Shown: piece after piece, positions 52,188 to 57,738 of the stretch
Layout: each line of letters begins with the position of its first letter
Position numbering within the stretch: the first letter of the stretch is position 1
Source of the DNA: a virus
Reading direction: 5' to 3' (one strand)
IMG/VR virus record: IMGVR_UViG_3300030085_002970
Span: 1 to 60,037 of that record
Length of the DNA: 60,037 nt
Notes under the pieces: model-generated
Database searches by the model: none
What the model was told of the DNA's origin: nothing
Seen by the model: only the letters and a program-made list of their open reading frames with translations
Made by a program: the position numbers and the translations under genes

Positions 52188-52406
52188 ATGACTAAGAAAA
52201 GATTTGTATTAAGTAGAGCTCTACTAGGACAAGAAGTAGTAATTGAATTTACTAACAAAAAAGGTATTACTTACAAGTATGACCATGACCAAGTGTATGC
52301 TGTAAACCAAGAACGTATTGAAAATATGGAGTGTTGGCACAAATACGGTAATTATACAAATAGTAATAATCTACCTACATGGGCAAGAGAGTGCACTGTT
52401 GAATAA
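52188..52406 (+). CDS. Small early protein, paralogue A2
   Basis: A 72-residue protein, about 72% identical to A1 over 65 aligned residues, with 22 identical residues at the C-terminal side (MECWHKYGNYTNSNNLPTWA, RE). In that block about 15 of 22 codons differ synonymously, which shows an old duplication under strong protein-level selection. It follows P3 and an A/T-rich leader. Function unknown. Confidence 0.6.
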   Translation: MTKKRFVLSRALLGQEVVIEFTNKKGITYKYDHDQVYAVNQERIENMECWHKYGNYTNSNNLPTWARECTVE

Positions 52407-52409
52407 ACA

Positions 52410-52456
52410 GTGACACTTGCCTATTACTAACTAATTACTTAACTACCTAATGTCAC
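52410..52456. repeat. Inverted repeat GTGACA / TGTCAC after paralogue A2
   Basis: GTGACA (52410-52415) and TGTCAC (52451-52456) are reverse complements with 35 bases between, next to CTAATGTCACA-like sequence also found in the divergent region (CTAATGTCACA at 51394-51404). The arms and the similar right flank suggest that the two sites are related operators. Confidence 0.4.
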
Positions 52457-52462
52457 ACTATT

Positions 52463-52579
52463 ATGACTTATATACTTGAACTAATAACACTAATGACAAT
52501 TGTAGGTACAATTTGTTACCTAACTGAAAAATTTGTCATAGAAAAAGACAATGAGTGCAATAGCTCTCAAAGAAAATAA
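52463..52579 (+). CDS. Small single-pass membrane peptide
   Basis: A 38-residue protein (MTYILELITLMTIVGTICYL) with one hydrophobic segment and a charged C-terminus (IEKDNECNSSQRK). It is too short for database support. It is placed tightly among early genes and has an A/T-rich leader. An envelope-targeting early function is possible. Confidence 0.4.
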   Translation: MTYILELITLMTIVGTICYLTEKFVIEKDNECNSSQRK

Positions 52580-52606
52580 TACTATAAACAATTAACCTAC
52601 TTTATT

Positions 52607-52738
52607 ATGACAAAAGAATTTTATAAACTAGCAGACTATTATGCTTGGAAACTATTCAGTGAATTTGGCTTTGATACATGCAAGTATGAAGAGCGACAGA
52701 TAATCTTACACAAATTAAATTTGTCTACTAACAGATAA
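52607..52738 (+). CDS. Small early protein ending LHKLNLSTNR
   Basis: A 43-residue protein (MTKEFYKLADYYAWKLFSEF). Its C-terminus LHKLNLSTNR is encoded by promoter P4, and its stop lies in the AGATAA box, as in the 42-residue gene at 52026-52154. No family recognised. Confidence 0.5.
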   Translation: MTKEFYKLADYYAWKLFSEFGFDTCKYEERQIILHKLNLSTNR

Positions 52739-52743
52739 TATAA
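52709..52743 (+). promoter_or_regulatory. Early promoter-like element P4
   Basis: CACAAATT at 52709-52716, 16 bases, then AGATAATATAA at 52733-52743. It lies inside the 3' end of the preceding gene and 22 bases before the next ATG (52766). It is one of the best matches to the consensus. Confidence 0.68.
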
Positions 52744-52765
52744 CTGAATCAAAATTATATATACT

Positions 52766-52996
52766 ATGCCAAATACTATTAAAAAACACCAACTTAAAAT
52801 TATTACTTTAAACGGTACTAAGTACTACGGTTACTTACTACATCAACTACCTAAAAAGTACGAAGAAATATCTATGCTCGATCAATTTAACCTTAACGGT
52901 TTTACTTACATCAGCGAGCATGCCGTTGAACTTACTAAAAACCAATTAGACACTCGCACAAGCAATGTAGCGCTTGGCAACTTAAAAACTATATAA
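52766..52996 (+). CDS. Small early hypothetical protein
   Basis: A 76-residue protein (MPNTIKKHQLKIITLNGTKY) with a mixed alpha/beta pattern and a middle segment LLHQLPKKYEEISMLDQFNL. It is directly downstream of P4. No family recognised. Confidence 0.5.
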   Translation: MPNTIKKHQLKIITLNGTKYYGYLLHQLPKKYEEISMLDQFNLNGFTYISEHAVELTKNQLDTRTSNVALGNLKTI

Positions 52997-52998
52997 CT

Positions 52999-53265
52999 AT
53001 GAATACTATGGCACAAGACATACTACGCGAGCAAAAGTTAGCAGAGTTAGCATTAGCAATCAGACACCACGATCATTACCATAATATGAGTGATGACCAC
53101 AGAGTATACAGTTCAGGTAGATCTGAGCGAGATACTATAATGCACGAGCTAGAAGATATGTTTGATAAAGTATCAGACAGATTAGAGTTCTGGAATACTA
53201 ACTGCCCAGATGGCGTCGGTTACAAGCAAGATTACATTAACGAGTTAAAAGCAGAAGGTAAGTAA
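52999..53265 (+). CDS. Small early hypothetical protein, His/Asp-rich
   Basis: An 88-residue protein with IRHHDHYHNMSDDHRVYSSG, a cluster of His and Asp that could bind a metal, then a helical acidic part (DTIMHELEDMFDKVSDRLEF). It starts 3 bases after the previous stop, so the two are coupled. No family recognised. Confidence 0.5.
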   Translation: MNTMAQDILREQKLAELALAIRHHDHYHNMSDDHRVYSSGRSERDTIMHELEDMFDKVSDRLEFWNTNCPDGVGYKQDYINELKAEGK

Positions 53266-53266
53266 T

Positions 53267-53344
53267 ATGACACCAATAGACTTAGCAGTATACTTAACAT
53301 TCTACTATTATTTAGTAGCACTAAAAAGATTTATATATGCCTAA
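53267..53344 (+). CDS. Possible 25-residue hydrophobic peptide
   Basis: An ATG one base after the previous stop opens a 25-residue frame (MTPIDLAVYLTFYYYLVALK) with one hydrophobic segment. The tight spacing suggests translational coupling. It may be a small membrane peptide or a chance frame. Confidence 0.28.
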   Translation: MTPIDLAVYLTFYYYLVALKRFIYA

Positions 53345-53401
53345 TATAGTAGTAATTTGGCCGTGTTAGCGTTTTGCTATACACAGCCGCTAAAATACTT
53401 G

Positions 53402-53436
53402 CACAAATTAAAATCAGCCACCGTCAGATAATATAT
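53402..53436 (+). promoter_or_regulatory. Early promoter-like element P5
   Basis: CACAAATT at 53402-53409, 16 bases, then AGATAATATAT at 53426-53436, 20 bases before the ATG of the zinc-ribbon gene. Upstream is a hairpin containing TGCTATACAC. The sequence also reads LHKLKSATVR then stop in the frame equivalent to P3 and P4. Confidence 0.65.
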
Positions 53437-53456
53437 ATGACAAAAGCTTATTAACT

Positions 53457-53672
53457 ATGGCAAACTATTGTAAGTGTGGTGCACCCGTACACCCAGTAAG
53501 ACAAAAATACGGGTACAAAACTTGTGTAAGTTGTAGTGGTATCGAGCGTGTTGCTTGTGCTCCATTAACTAATCACAAGACAGGTAATACAATACAAATA
53601 GTGTCGCAAGCACAGTCTGCAGCACTAATAAAAGCAGGTAGTCGTAAAGGTTACGGTACTTGTCTTAAATAA
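53457..53672 (+). CDS. Small Cys-rich zinc-ribbon-like protein
   Basis: A 71-residue protein with CKCGAPVHPVRQKYGYKTCV and SCSGIERVAC. Two CxC/CxxC knuckles (C5, C7 and C24, C27) give a likely zinc ribbon; Cys35 may also bind. The C-terminal half (LTNHKTGNTIQIVSQAQSA) resembles a basic tail. It sits between P5 and a structured region. Such small zinc proteins often modulate host RNA polymerase or nucleases, but no target is seen. Confidence 0.6.
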   Translation: MANYCKCGAPVHPVRQKYGYKTCVSCSGIERVACAPLTNHKTGNTIQIVSQAQSAALIKAGSRKGYGTCLK

Positions 53673-53739
53673 TAAAGTAGGTGTCGTCACTGTGTAAAGT
53701 AACCGCAACCCGCGAAAATGAAAGCGGTTCCTACTTTAT
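53672..53739 (+). ncRNA. Candidate structured RNA with alternative pairings
   Basis: From the stop of the zinc-ribbon gene a long stem forms: ATAAAGTAGG (53672-53681) pairs with CCTACTTTAT (53730-53739), with an inner stem AACCGC (53701-53706) / GCGGTT (53724-53729) abutting it and a 19-base bulge. A second TAAAGTA (53695-53701) could compete for the same TACTTTA, which would break the outer stem. This switch-like design suggests a regulatory RNA element. No known riboswitch or ribozyme core was matched by eye. Confidence 0.4.
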
Positions 53740-53742
53740 AAT

Positions 53743-53822
53743 AAACGAGTGTGGCGCGTGAGATGTGTATGTGTATGAGGTTCTTAGCCCTCCACAATCT
53801 TACTCACTTGGCCACCTCGTTT
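53743..53822 (+). ncRNA. Long imperfect hairpin, second candidate RNA structure
   Basis: AAACGAG (53743-53749) pairs with CTCGTTT (53816-53822), then GTGGC/GCCAC, GTGAG/CTCAC, TGTG/CACA and GAGG/CCTC stack inwards with small loops, giving an 80-base rod-like hairpin. It lies just before the gene at 53852. It is not a tRNA (no T-loop TTCRANY) and is not followed by a strong T tract. Confidence 0.45.
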
Positions 53823-53851
53823 TATTAAGTAACAAATTAAATTAAATAGAT

Positions 53852-54040
53852 ATGATAGTATTAACAGTATTAGACTTTGAAGATGGTAGAGTATACCAGT
53901 ATAAATTAGAGAACGCTTGTGAAGATATGGGAGGAAAACAATTCGAAGATATTATTGAAGCACAAGGTCACAGATTAAAAGATTGCGAGTGGATGTCGCA
54001 TAGCGACGACACTATTAACAAGATTAAAATAGAATTATAA
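53852..54040 (+). CDS. Small early hypothetical protein
   Basis: A 62-residue protein (MIVLTVLDFEDGRVYQYKLE, then KDCEWMSHSDDTINKIKIEL) with an alternating strand pattern. Its stop overlaps the next ATG by one base. The leader contains AAATTAAATTAAATAG with no Shine-Dalgarno sequence. No family recognised. Confidence 0.5.
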   Translation: MIVLTVLDFEDGRVYQYKLENACEDMGGKQFEDIIEAQGHRLKDCEWMSHSDDTINKIKIEL

Positions 54041-54222
54041 TGAAAGAATTTGAAACAGATATATTCTGGTTAGATAAATTTGAAGGAAAAGCTCAAGGAG
54101 GCTTATGGTTTCGAGCATTTGACTTAAATAAATTTATACAAAAAGTACAAACTGACGACAAGAAAGTTGTTGGTATAAGATTTGAAGGAAATAATTTAGA
54201 ACTAATATTTACAGAAAAATAA
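54040..54222 (+). CDS. Small early hypothetical protein
   Basis: A 60-residue protein (MKEFETDIFWLDKFEGKAQG, then WFRAFDLNKFIQK) ending GIRFEGNNLELIFTEK. It is coupled to both neighbours by one-base start-stop overlaps (TAATG). Likely a small mixed alpha/beta protein; function unknown. Confidence 0.5.
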   Translation: MKEFETDIFWLDKFEGKAQGGLWFRAFDLNKFIQKVQTDDKKVVGIRFEGNNLELIFTEK

Positions 54223-54743
54223 TGGAATACATGTCAACAGAAATTAGAAGCGCGCGTGAAGCGATGACTATCTTCAAGATACTAGGTATCAAAGAGATAA
54301 CAACAGAGCGTCAACGTAAAAATGGTACGCAAGTATTTGAGCTACCTATACATCAAATGTGGCAAACATGCGAGCCAAAACCTTTGCGATTTGCTACATA
54401 TAAAACAGGTTATGTGCGTAATGTAAGTGACTACAACTCAAGCTCTTACCAAATTAACAAAACTAAAAAGCAACCAGCAGGTAATGGCTATCACTTTGAA
54501 CATACAGAGCGTATACTTATTGAAAATTGGGAAGAGCGATTGATATACTTAGCTAAGTTTATTATAAAGAACTACTATCAAAAACCTACATACTTAATGA
54601 ACGACTATACTATTGAGTGTTTGAAAGAAGCTTATTACGAGCAAAACAAAACAGGTTTACCATTTGATGAAGATGACAAGTTCTTCTGTAGCACAGACGA
54701 CGTACAAGTAATAGTTAACGGACATAGATACAATTTATCATGA
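54222..54743 (+). CDS. Early hypothetical protein, about 170 residues
   Basis: A 173-residue protein with the ATG overlapping the previous stop by one base; a second ATG three codons on (MSTEIRSAREAMTIFKILGI) is an alternative start. Segments include FELPIHQMWQTCEPKPLRFA and RILIENWEERLIYLAKFIIK. No family recognised. Genes 53852-54961 form one coupled block after the structured RNA. Confidence 0.5.
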   Translation: MEYMSTEIRSAREAMTIFKILGIKEITTERQRKNGTQVFELPIHQMWQTCEPKPLRFATYKTGYVRNVSDYNSSSYQINKTKKQPAGNGYHFEHTERILIENWEERLIYLAKFIIKNYYQKPTYLMNDYTIECLKEAYYEQNKTGLPFDEDDKFFCSTDDVQVIVNGHRYNLS

Positions 54744-54961
54744 GTCCATTTTATAAAGACACAAGAGTAAACGGTAAGCTAGTTAGACTAGAAGACGTTA
54801 TAGAAGAAACATATAATAGAGCATTAACAACTATTGATGATGCTTTATATGAGTTAATAAATAAAGATGAAGATGATCCAGATGAGTTTTATGAAGACTA
54901 TAAAGAAGCATTTGGACATGTAGTAGAACAATTAAATAAATTTCACAATGTTGAAGATTAA
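54740..54961 (+). CDS. Small acidic early protein
   Basis: A 73-residue, Asp/Glu-rich protein (RALTTIDDALYELINKDEDD, then DEFYEDYKEAFGHVVEQLNK). The start overlaps the previous stop by 4 bases (ATGA). Helical and very acidic, it could be a DNA mimic or regulator; no direct evidence. Confidence 0.5.
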   Translation: MSPFYKDTRVNGKLVRLEDVIEETYNRALTTIDDALYELINKDEDDPDEFYEDYKEAFGHVVEQLNKFHNVED

Positions 54962-55082
54962 GAATATATTTAAGTACGAACCTGAACTAGTTAAAAATTT
55001 AAAAGAGTATGACAAAAAAGAGAAAGCTAAACAGCAAAAATCCAAAGTACAAAACAAAAGCAGAAGTAAAAGCAACAACTAA
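54948..55082 (+). CDS. Small Lys-rich protein overlapping its neighbours
   Basis: A 44-residue frame (MLKIKNIFKYEPELVKNLKE, then Lys/Gln/Ser-rich) starting 14 bases inside the acidic gene and overlapping the next small frame (55009-55152) by 74 bases in another frame. High Lys content and tight overlap suggest a real but minor gene. Confidence 0.4.
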   Translation: MLKIKNIFKYEPELVKNLKEYDKKEKAKQQKSKVQNKSRSKSNN

Positions 55083-55152
55083 AGAAGTAGCTAAAAAAGT
55101 ATTTGTAGCTGAATCTAACGGTGCTAAAGTATATGCTGTGTTTTACAAGTAA
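55009..55152 (+). CDS. Small Lys-rich protein ending just before P6
   Basis: A 47-residue frame (MTKKRKLNSKNPKYKTKAEV, then KATTKEVAKKVFVAESNG) ending at the stop directly before promoter element P6. The last part (VFVAESNGAKVYAVFYK) looks like two strands. Either this or the overlapping 44-residue frame may be the expressed one; both are possible. Confidence 0.45.
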   Translation: MTKKRKLNSKNPKYKTKAEVKATTKEVAKKVFVAESNGAKVYAVFYK

Positions 55153-55187
55153 CACAAATTAAAAACGATTACTAATAGATAATATAA
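55153..55187 (+). promoter_or_regulatory. Early promoter-like element P6
   Basis: CACAAATT at 55153-55160, 16 bases, then AGATAATATAA at 55177-55187. It lies 25 bases before the ATG of the 124-residue gene and starts right after the previous stop codon. Confidence 0.68.
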
Positions 55188-55212
55188 TAAACCAAATTAA
55201 ATTAAACCAATT

Positions 55213-55587
55213 ATGACTAAATTAGAATTAGAAGTAAAGTTAGAAGCTTTACAAAAGTTACTAGGTGAAAAAGTAACAGAACAAACAAATTATCAAAACC
55301 AAATAAACGAGTTACAGCAAAAGCTAGATGACTTAAACAAACCAAAGCTTACAGGCGAGCAATTTAATCAAGTTGCAAAAGCAATTGAAACCGCCGTTAT
55401 GAACTACCCACTTGACGACGTTGACAACTATAGCATTGACTATGGTATTGACTATGATAACAGAATAACTTGTGAATCATTTACCTTTGACTCTGCTGAT
55501 GACTTAGCTGAAGACATAACTCGAGGTGTTGAGCACTTGTTTGCTATAGTAGATGATGAAGATGATAACCAAGAAAACCAAGACTAA
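55213..55587 (+). CDS. Coiled-coil and acidic early protein
   Basis: A 124-residue protein. Residues 1-55 form a coiled coil (EVKLEALQKLLGEKVTEQTN, then QNQINELQQKLDDL) and the rest is acidic (NYPLDDVDNYSIDYGIDYDN, ending DDEDDNQENQD). Acidic coiled-coil proteins often bind DNA-binding host proteins or mimic DNA. Function unknown. Confidence 0.52.
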   Translation: MTKLELEVKLEALQKLLGEKVTEQTNYQNQINELQQKLDDLNKPKLTGEQFNQVAKAIETAVMNYPLDDVDNYSIDYGIDYDNRITCESFTFDSADDLAEDITRGVEHLFAIVDDEDDNQENQD

Positions 55588-55588
55588 T

Positions 55589-55780
55589 ATGAAAGACGGT
55601 GTATATGAAAGCGATAACGCTAGATACTTTGTACAAAACGGTAAAGTGCTAATGCATTTAAAAGGTATCGGTTGGTACAAAACAACTAAACATTTTAACT
55701 TCGGTAAATGGGTGTCAGAGCTTAACTCAGCAATGAGTGATAACTTTAGTCATGCATATACTATAGCAAAACAGTGGTAA
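55589..55780 (+). CDS. Small early hypothetical protein
   Basis: The ATG at 55589 (MKDGVYESDNARYFVQNGKV), one base after the previous stop, is preferred over an in-frame start 36 bases earlier that overlaps the preceding gene. The 63-residue protein has a strand-rich N-terminal half and ends AMSDNFSHAYTIAKQW. Its stop overlaps the next ATG by one base. No family recognised. Confidence 0.48.
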   Translation: MKDGVYESDNARYFVQNGKVLMHLKGIGWYKTTKHFNFGKWVSELNSAMSDNFSHAYTIAKQW

Positions 55781-56385
55781 TGAATTTGTTAACACAGAAC
55801 AGTAAAATTAAAAAGACATCAAAGAAGTTTGGAGTTAGGTTATTTAATTTCGGTATACCAGCATATAAATCGGTGTCAGGTAAAATTACCTGCCCGTTTG
55901 CTGGTGACTGTGTTAAGTTCTGCTACGCTCAGAAAGGCGCTTACATCTGGTCAAACGTTAAACCAGCATTTGAAAAGCGTTACGAGCTTACCAAAACAGA
56001 TGACTTTGTTAATAAGATGAACGAAGAAATAGCTAAAAAGAAACCTGACTATGTAAGGGTTCATGACAGCGGCGATTATTATTCACCAGCGTATTTACGT
56101 AAGTGGCTCGACGTTGCTATACACAACCCACACGTTCGCTTTTACAGCTATACTAACAGCGTTAAAATGCTTAAAAGTGTGACACTGCCTGCTAACTACG
56201 ATATTATATTCAGCGATTCAGGCAAGCAAAAGCATTTAATTGACAAGCAAAACGATCGACACACTAAAATATTTCATAGTCATGACGAACTACTATCAGC
56301 AGGTTATGTAGACTCTTCTGAGTACGATCTAATGGCTACGAAATGGTATAACAAGAATAATAAAATAGGATTAATATTTCACTAA
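55780..56385 (+). CDS. GP88-like conserved phage protein
   Basis: The ATG at 55780 overlaps the previous stop (TAATG) and is better than the upstream GTG. The 201-residue protein has NSKIKKTSKKFGVRLFNFGI, then GKITCPFAGDCVKFCYAQKG (C-x5-C-x3-C) and YVRVHDSGDYYSPAYLRKWL. This matches the GP88 family of phage proteins, as I recall. Three clustered cysteines resemble radical SAM or Fe-S sites, but the family has no proven function. Confidence 0.68.
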   Translation: MNLLTQNSKIKKTSKKFGVRLFNFGIPAYKSVSGKITCPFAGDCVKFCYAQKGAYIWSNVKPAFEKRYELTKTDDFVNKMNEEIAKKKPDYVRVHDSGDYYSPAYLRKWLDVAIHNPHVRFYSYTNSVKMLKSVTLPANYDIIFSDSGKQKHLIDKQNDRHTKIFHSHDELLSAGYVDSSEYDLMATKWYNKNNKIGLIFH

Positions 56386-56386
56386 C

Positions 56387-56647
56387 ATGACAGCAGATGT
56401 AGTAAAAAACTATATTATTAACGAACTTAATAGTGAGCCAAGGCATAATTGTAAAGCATTGGCTTACGCGTTTAATGAAGTGTCGAATAGAACTAACATA
56501 GACGCTAAAAAATTAATGGCGCTATTATTAAATAACAAACCTATACCCGAAGAAAACACTCATAGCTACGGTTTCCACACCTGGCAAGGCCGTGAGTTAA
56601 TAGAAGGTATGCAAAATTTTTATTATGAGTACGAGAGCACAAGTTAG
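56387..56647 (+). CDS. Early hypothetical protein
   Basis: An 86-residue protein (MTADVVKNYIINELNSEPRH, then KLMALLLNNKPIPEEN) with an end GFHTWQGRELIEGMQNFYYE. It starts 1 base after the GP88-like stop and its end overlaps the next gene by 23 bases. No family recognised. Confidence 0.48.
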   Translation: MTADVVKNYIINELNSEPRHNCKALAYAFNEVSNRTNIDAKKLMALLLNNKPIPEENTHSYGFHTWQGRELIEGMQNFYYEYESTS

Positions 56648-56987
56648 ATTTGCTACGCGCGAATCAGGGCAATCATTTGCCACACATCCAAAAGTTATAC
56701 ATGCGCAGTTTTATGTACATTACGATGGTTATCCAGAAGGACTAGGCGTTGATATAGCTAAATCATTTACTAAGTATGGTAAGTTAAATCATTGGGAGCT
56801 AGAAGAGTTAACAGCTAGACACGATGACTTAGAATATATATATTATATATGGCAACACCCTATGAAAGAAACATTTATAAGTATATTTGCAGTACGACCA
56901 TTTACAGATCTAACTGGCGAGTGTATATTTGTAGGTACACCAAGTGATCTTATAGATAAGTACTCACAAATTAAAAACGAAAGCTAA
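56625..56987 (+). CDS. MSTRAQVRF-type conserved hypothetical protein
   Basis: A 120-residue protein starting MSTRAQVRFATRESGQSFAT, then FYVHYDGYPEGLGVDIAKSF. The MSTRAxxxF start and YxHxDGYPEGxG block recur in many bacterial and phage proteins of unknown function, as I recall. The last residues (YSQIKNES) are encoded by promoter P7. The frame overlaps the previous gene by 23 bases. Confidence 0.58.
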   Translation: MSTRAQVRFATRESGQSFATHPKVIHAQFYVHYDGYPEGLGVDIAKSFTKYGKLNHWELEELTARHDDLEYIYYIWQHPMKETFISIFAVRPFTDLTGECIFVGTPSDLIDKYSQIKNES

Positions 56988-56999
56988 TGGATAATATAA
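56965..56999 (+). promoter_or_regulatory. Early promoter-like element P7
   Basis: CACAAATT at 56965-56972, 16 bases, then GGATAATATAA at 56989-56999. The first base of the second box is G instead of A. It overlaps the end of the upstream gene. The ATG at 56987 lies inside the element. Confidence 0.55.
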
Positions 57000-57001
57000 C
57001 T

Positions 57002-57256
57002 ATGACAGATAAACAATTAAACGAACTAGTAGATAAACTAGCAGGCGCTATGATTAAGCGTATCTACGGTTACGAACAAAAAGATGCTAGAGATAGAATG
57101 TCTTATTATGCTGATGACTTAAACGATCACGCTGTTGGAGAATTAGCTAGGTTAATGACACTAATAAACTTATATGAAGACCGTGAAGAGTACGAAAAGT
57201 GTGCTGCAGTTAAAAAGCATTTAGACAAAGTTAATAAAATTGTAGAAAACTTATGA
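57002..57256 (+). CDS. Early hypothetical protein
   Basis: The ATG at 57002 (MTDKQLNELVDKLAGAMIKR) is preferred because the ATG at 56987 is part of promoter P7 and would be upstream of any transcript made from it. The 84-residue protein is helical and charged (DRMSYYADDLNDHAVGELAR). If P7 is not a promoter, the five extra residues MDNIT are possible. Function unknown. Confidence 0.5.
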   Translation: MTDKQLNELVDKLAGAMIKRIYGYEQKDARDRMSYYADDLNDHAVGELARLMTLINLYEDREEYEKCAAVKKHLDKVNKIVENL

Positions 57257-57738
57257 ACATATTTTATTTACACCAAAACCCAGAACAAGCCGCTAGGTAT
57301 CAATACAATAAGCATGTTGTTAAAATGATACTTGAGTCAGCTCAAATGTTATGTACCGCACATCACTGTATTATGACTGACGATGCTGATGTACCATATA
57401 AGATAGCACATAAAAACCATCCATCTAGTATATGGGCTAGACAATCAGGTGAAAATTATACATGGTTGTATAGGCACATGATGGAGCTAGGTAGAGAATA
57501 TGAAAGACGTTATGGTAAAAAGCATTTATCTATAATTAAATGTGAAGATCCATTATCTATATTGCCAGGCGGTATATTAGAAACAGGATTAACAAAAATG
57601 CCACAGTGTATGCCTGATGAATACAAAGATGATTGCAGTATACAAGCTTATTGGAACTATTATATACATGGTAAAAAAGATATTGCAAACCTTAAAACCG
57701 AAAAATTATATGAGCAACGACCTAAAGAAACGTATTAA
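57253..57738 (+). CDS. Conserved phage protein, possible pyrimidine-dimer-glycosylase-like fold
   Basis: A 161-residue protein starting MNIFYLHQNPEQAARYQYNK, then HVVKMILESAQMLCTAHH. This start occurs in conserved hypothetical proteins of many marine phages, and I associate it loosely with T4 endonuclease V-like proteins, without proof. Other blocks are NHPSSIWARQSGENYTWLYR and KCEDPLSILPGG. The start overlaps the previous stop by 4 bases. Confidence 0.45.
   Translation: MNIFYLHQNPEQAARYQYNKHVVKMILESAQMLCTAHHCIMTDDADVPYKIAHKNHPSSIWARQSGENYTWLYRHMMELGREYERRYGKKHLSIIKCEDPLSILPGGILETGLTKMPQCMPDEYKDDCSIQAYWNYYIHGKKDIANLKTEKLYEQRPKETY

Noticed and set aside
53672-53739. Hammerhead, twister or pistol ribozyme
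   Set aside because: The conserved core bases (for example CTGATGA and GAAA in order for hammerhead) are not found.
53743-53822. Possible tRNA or tRNA-like RNA
   Set aside because: The fold is a single rod; the apparent T-arm loop TTCTTAG does not fit TTCRANY and no anticodon arm or CCA end is present.
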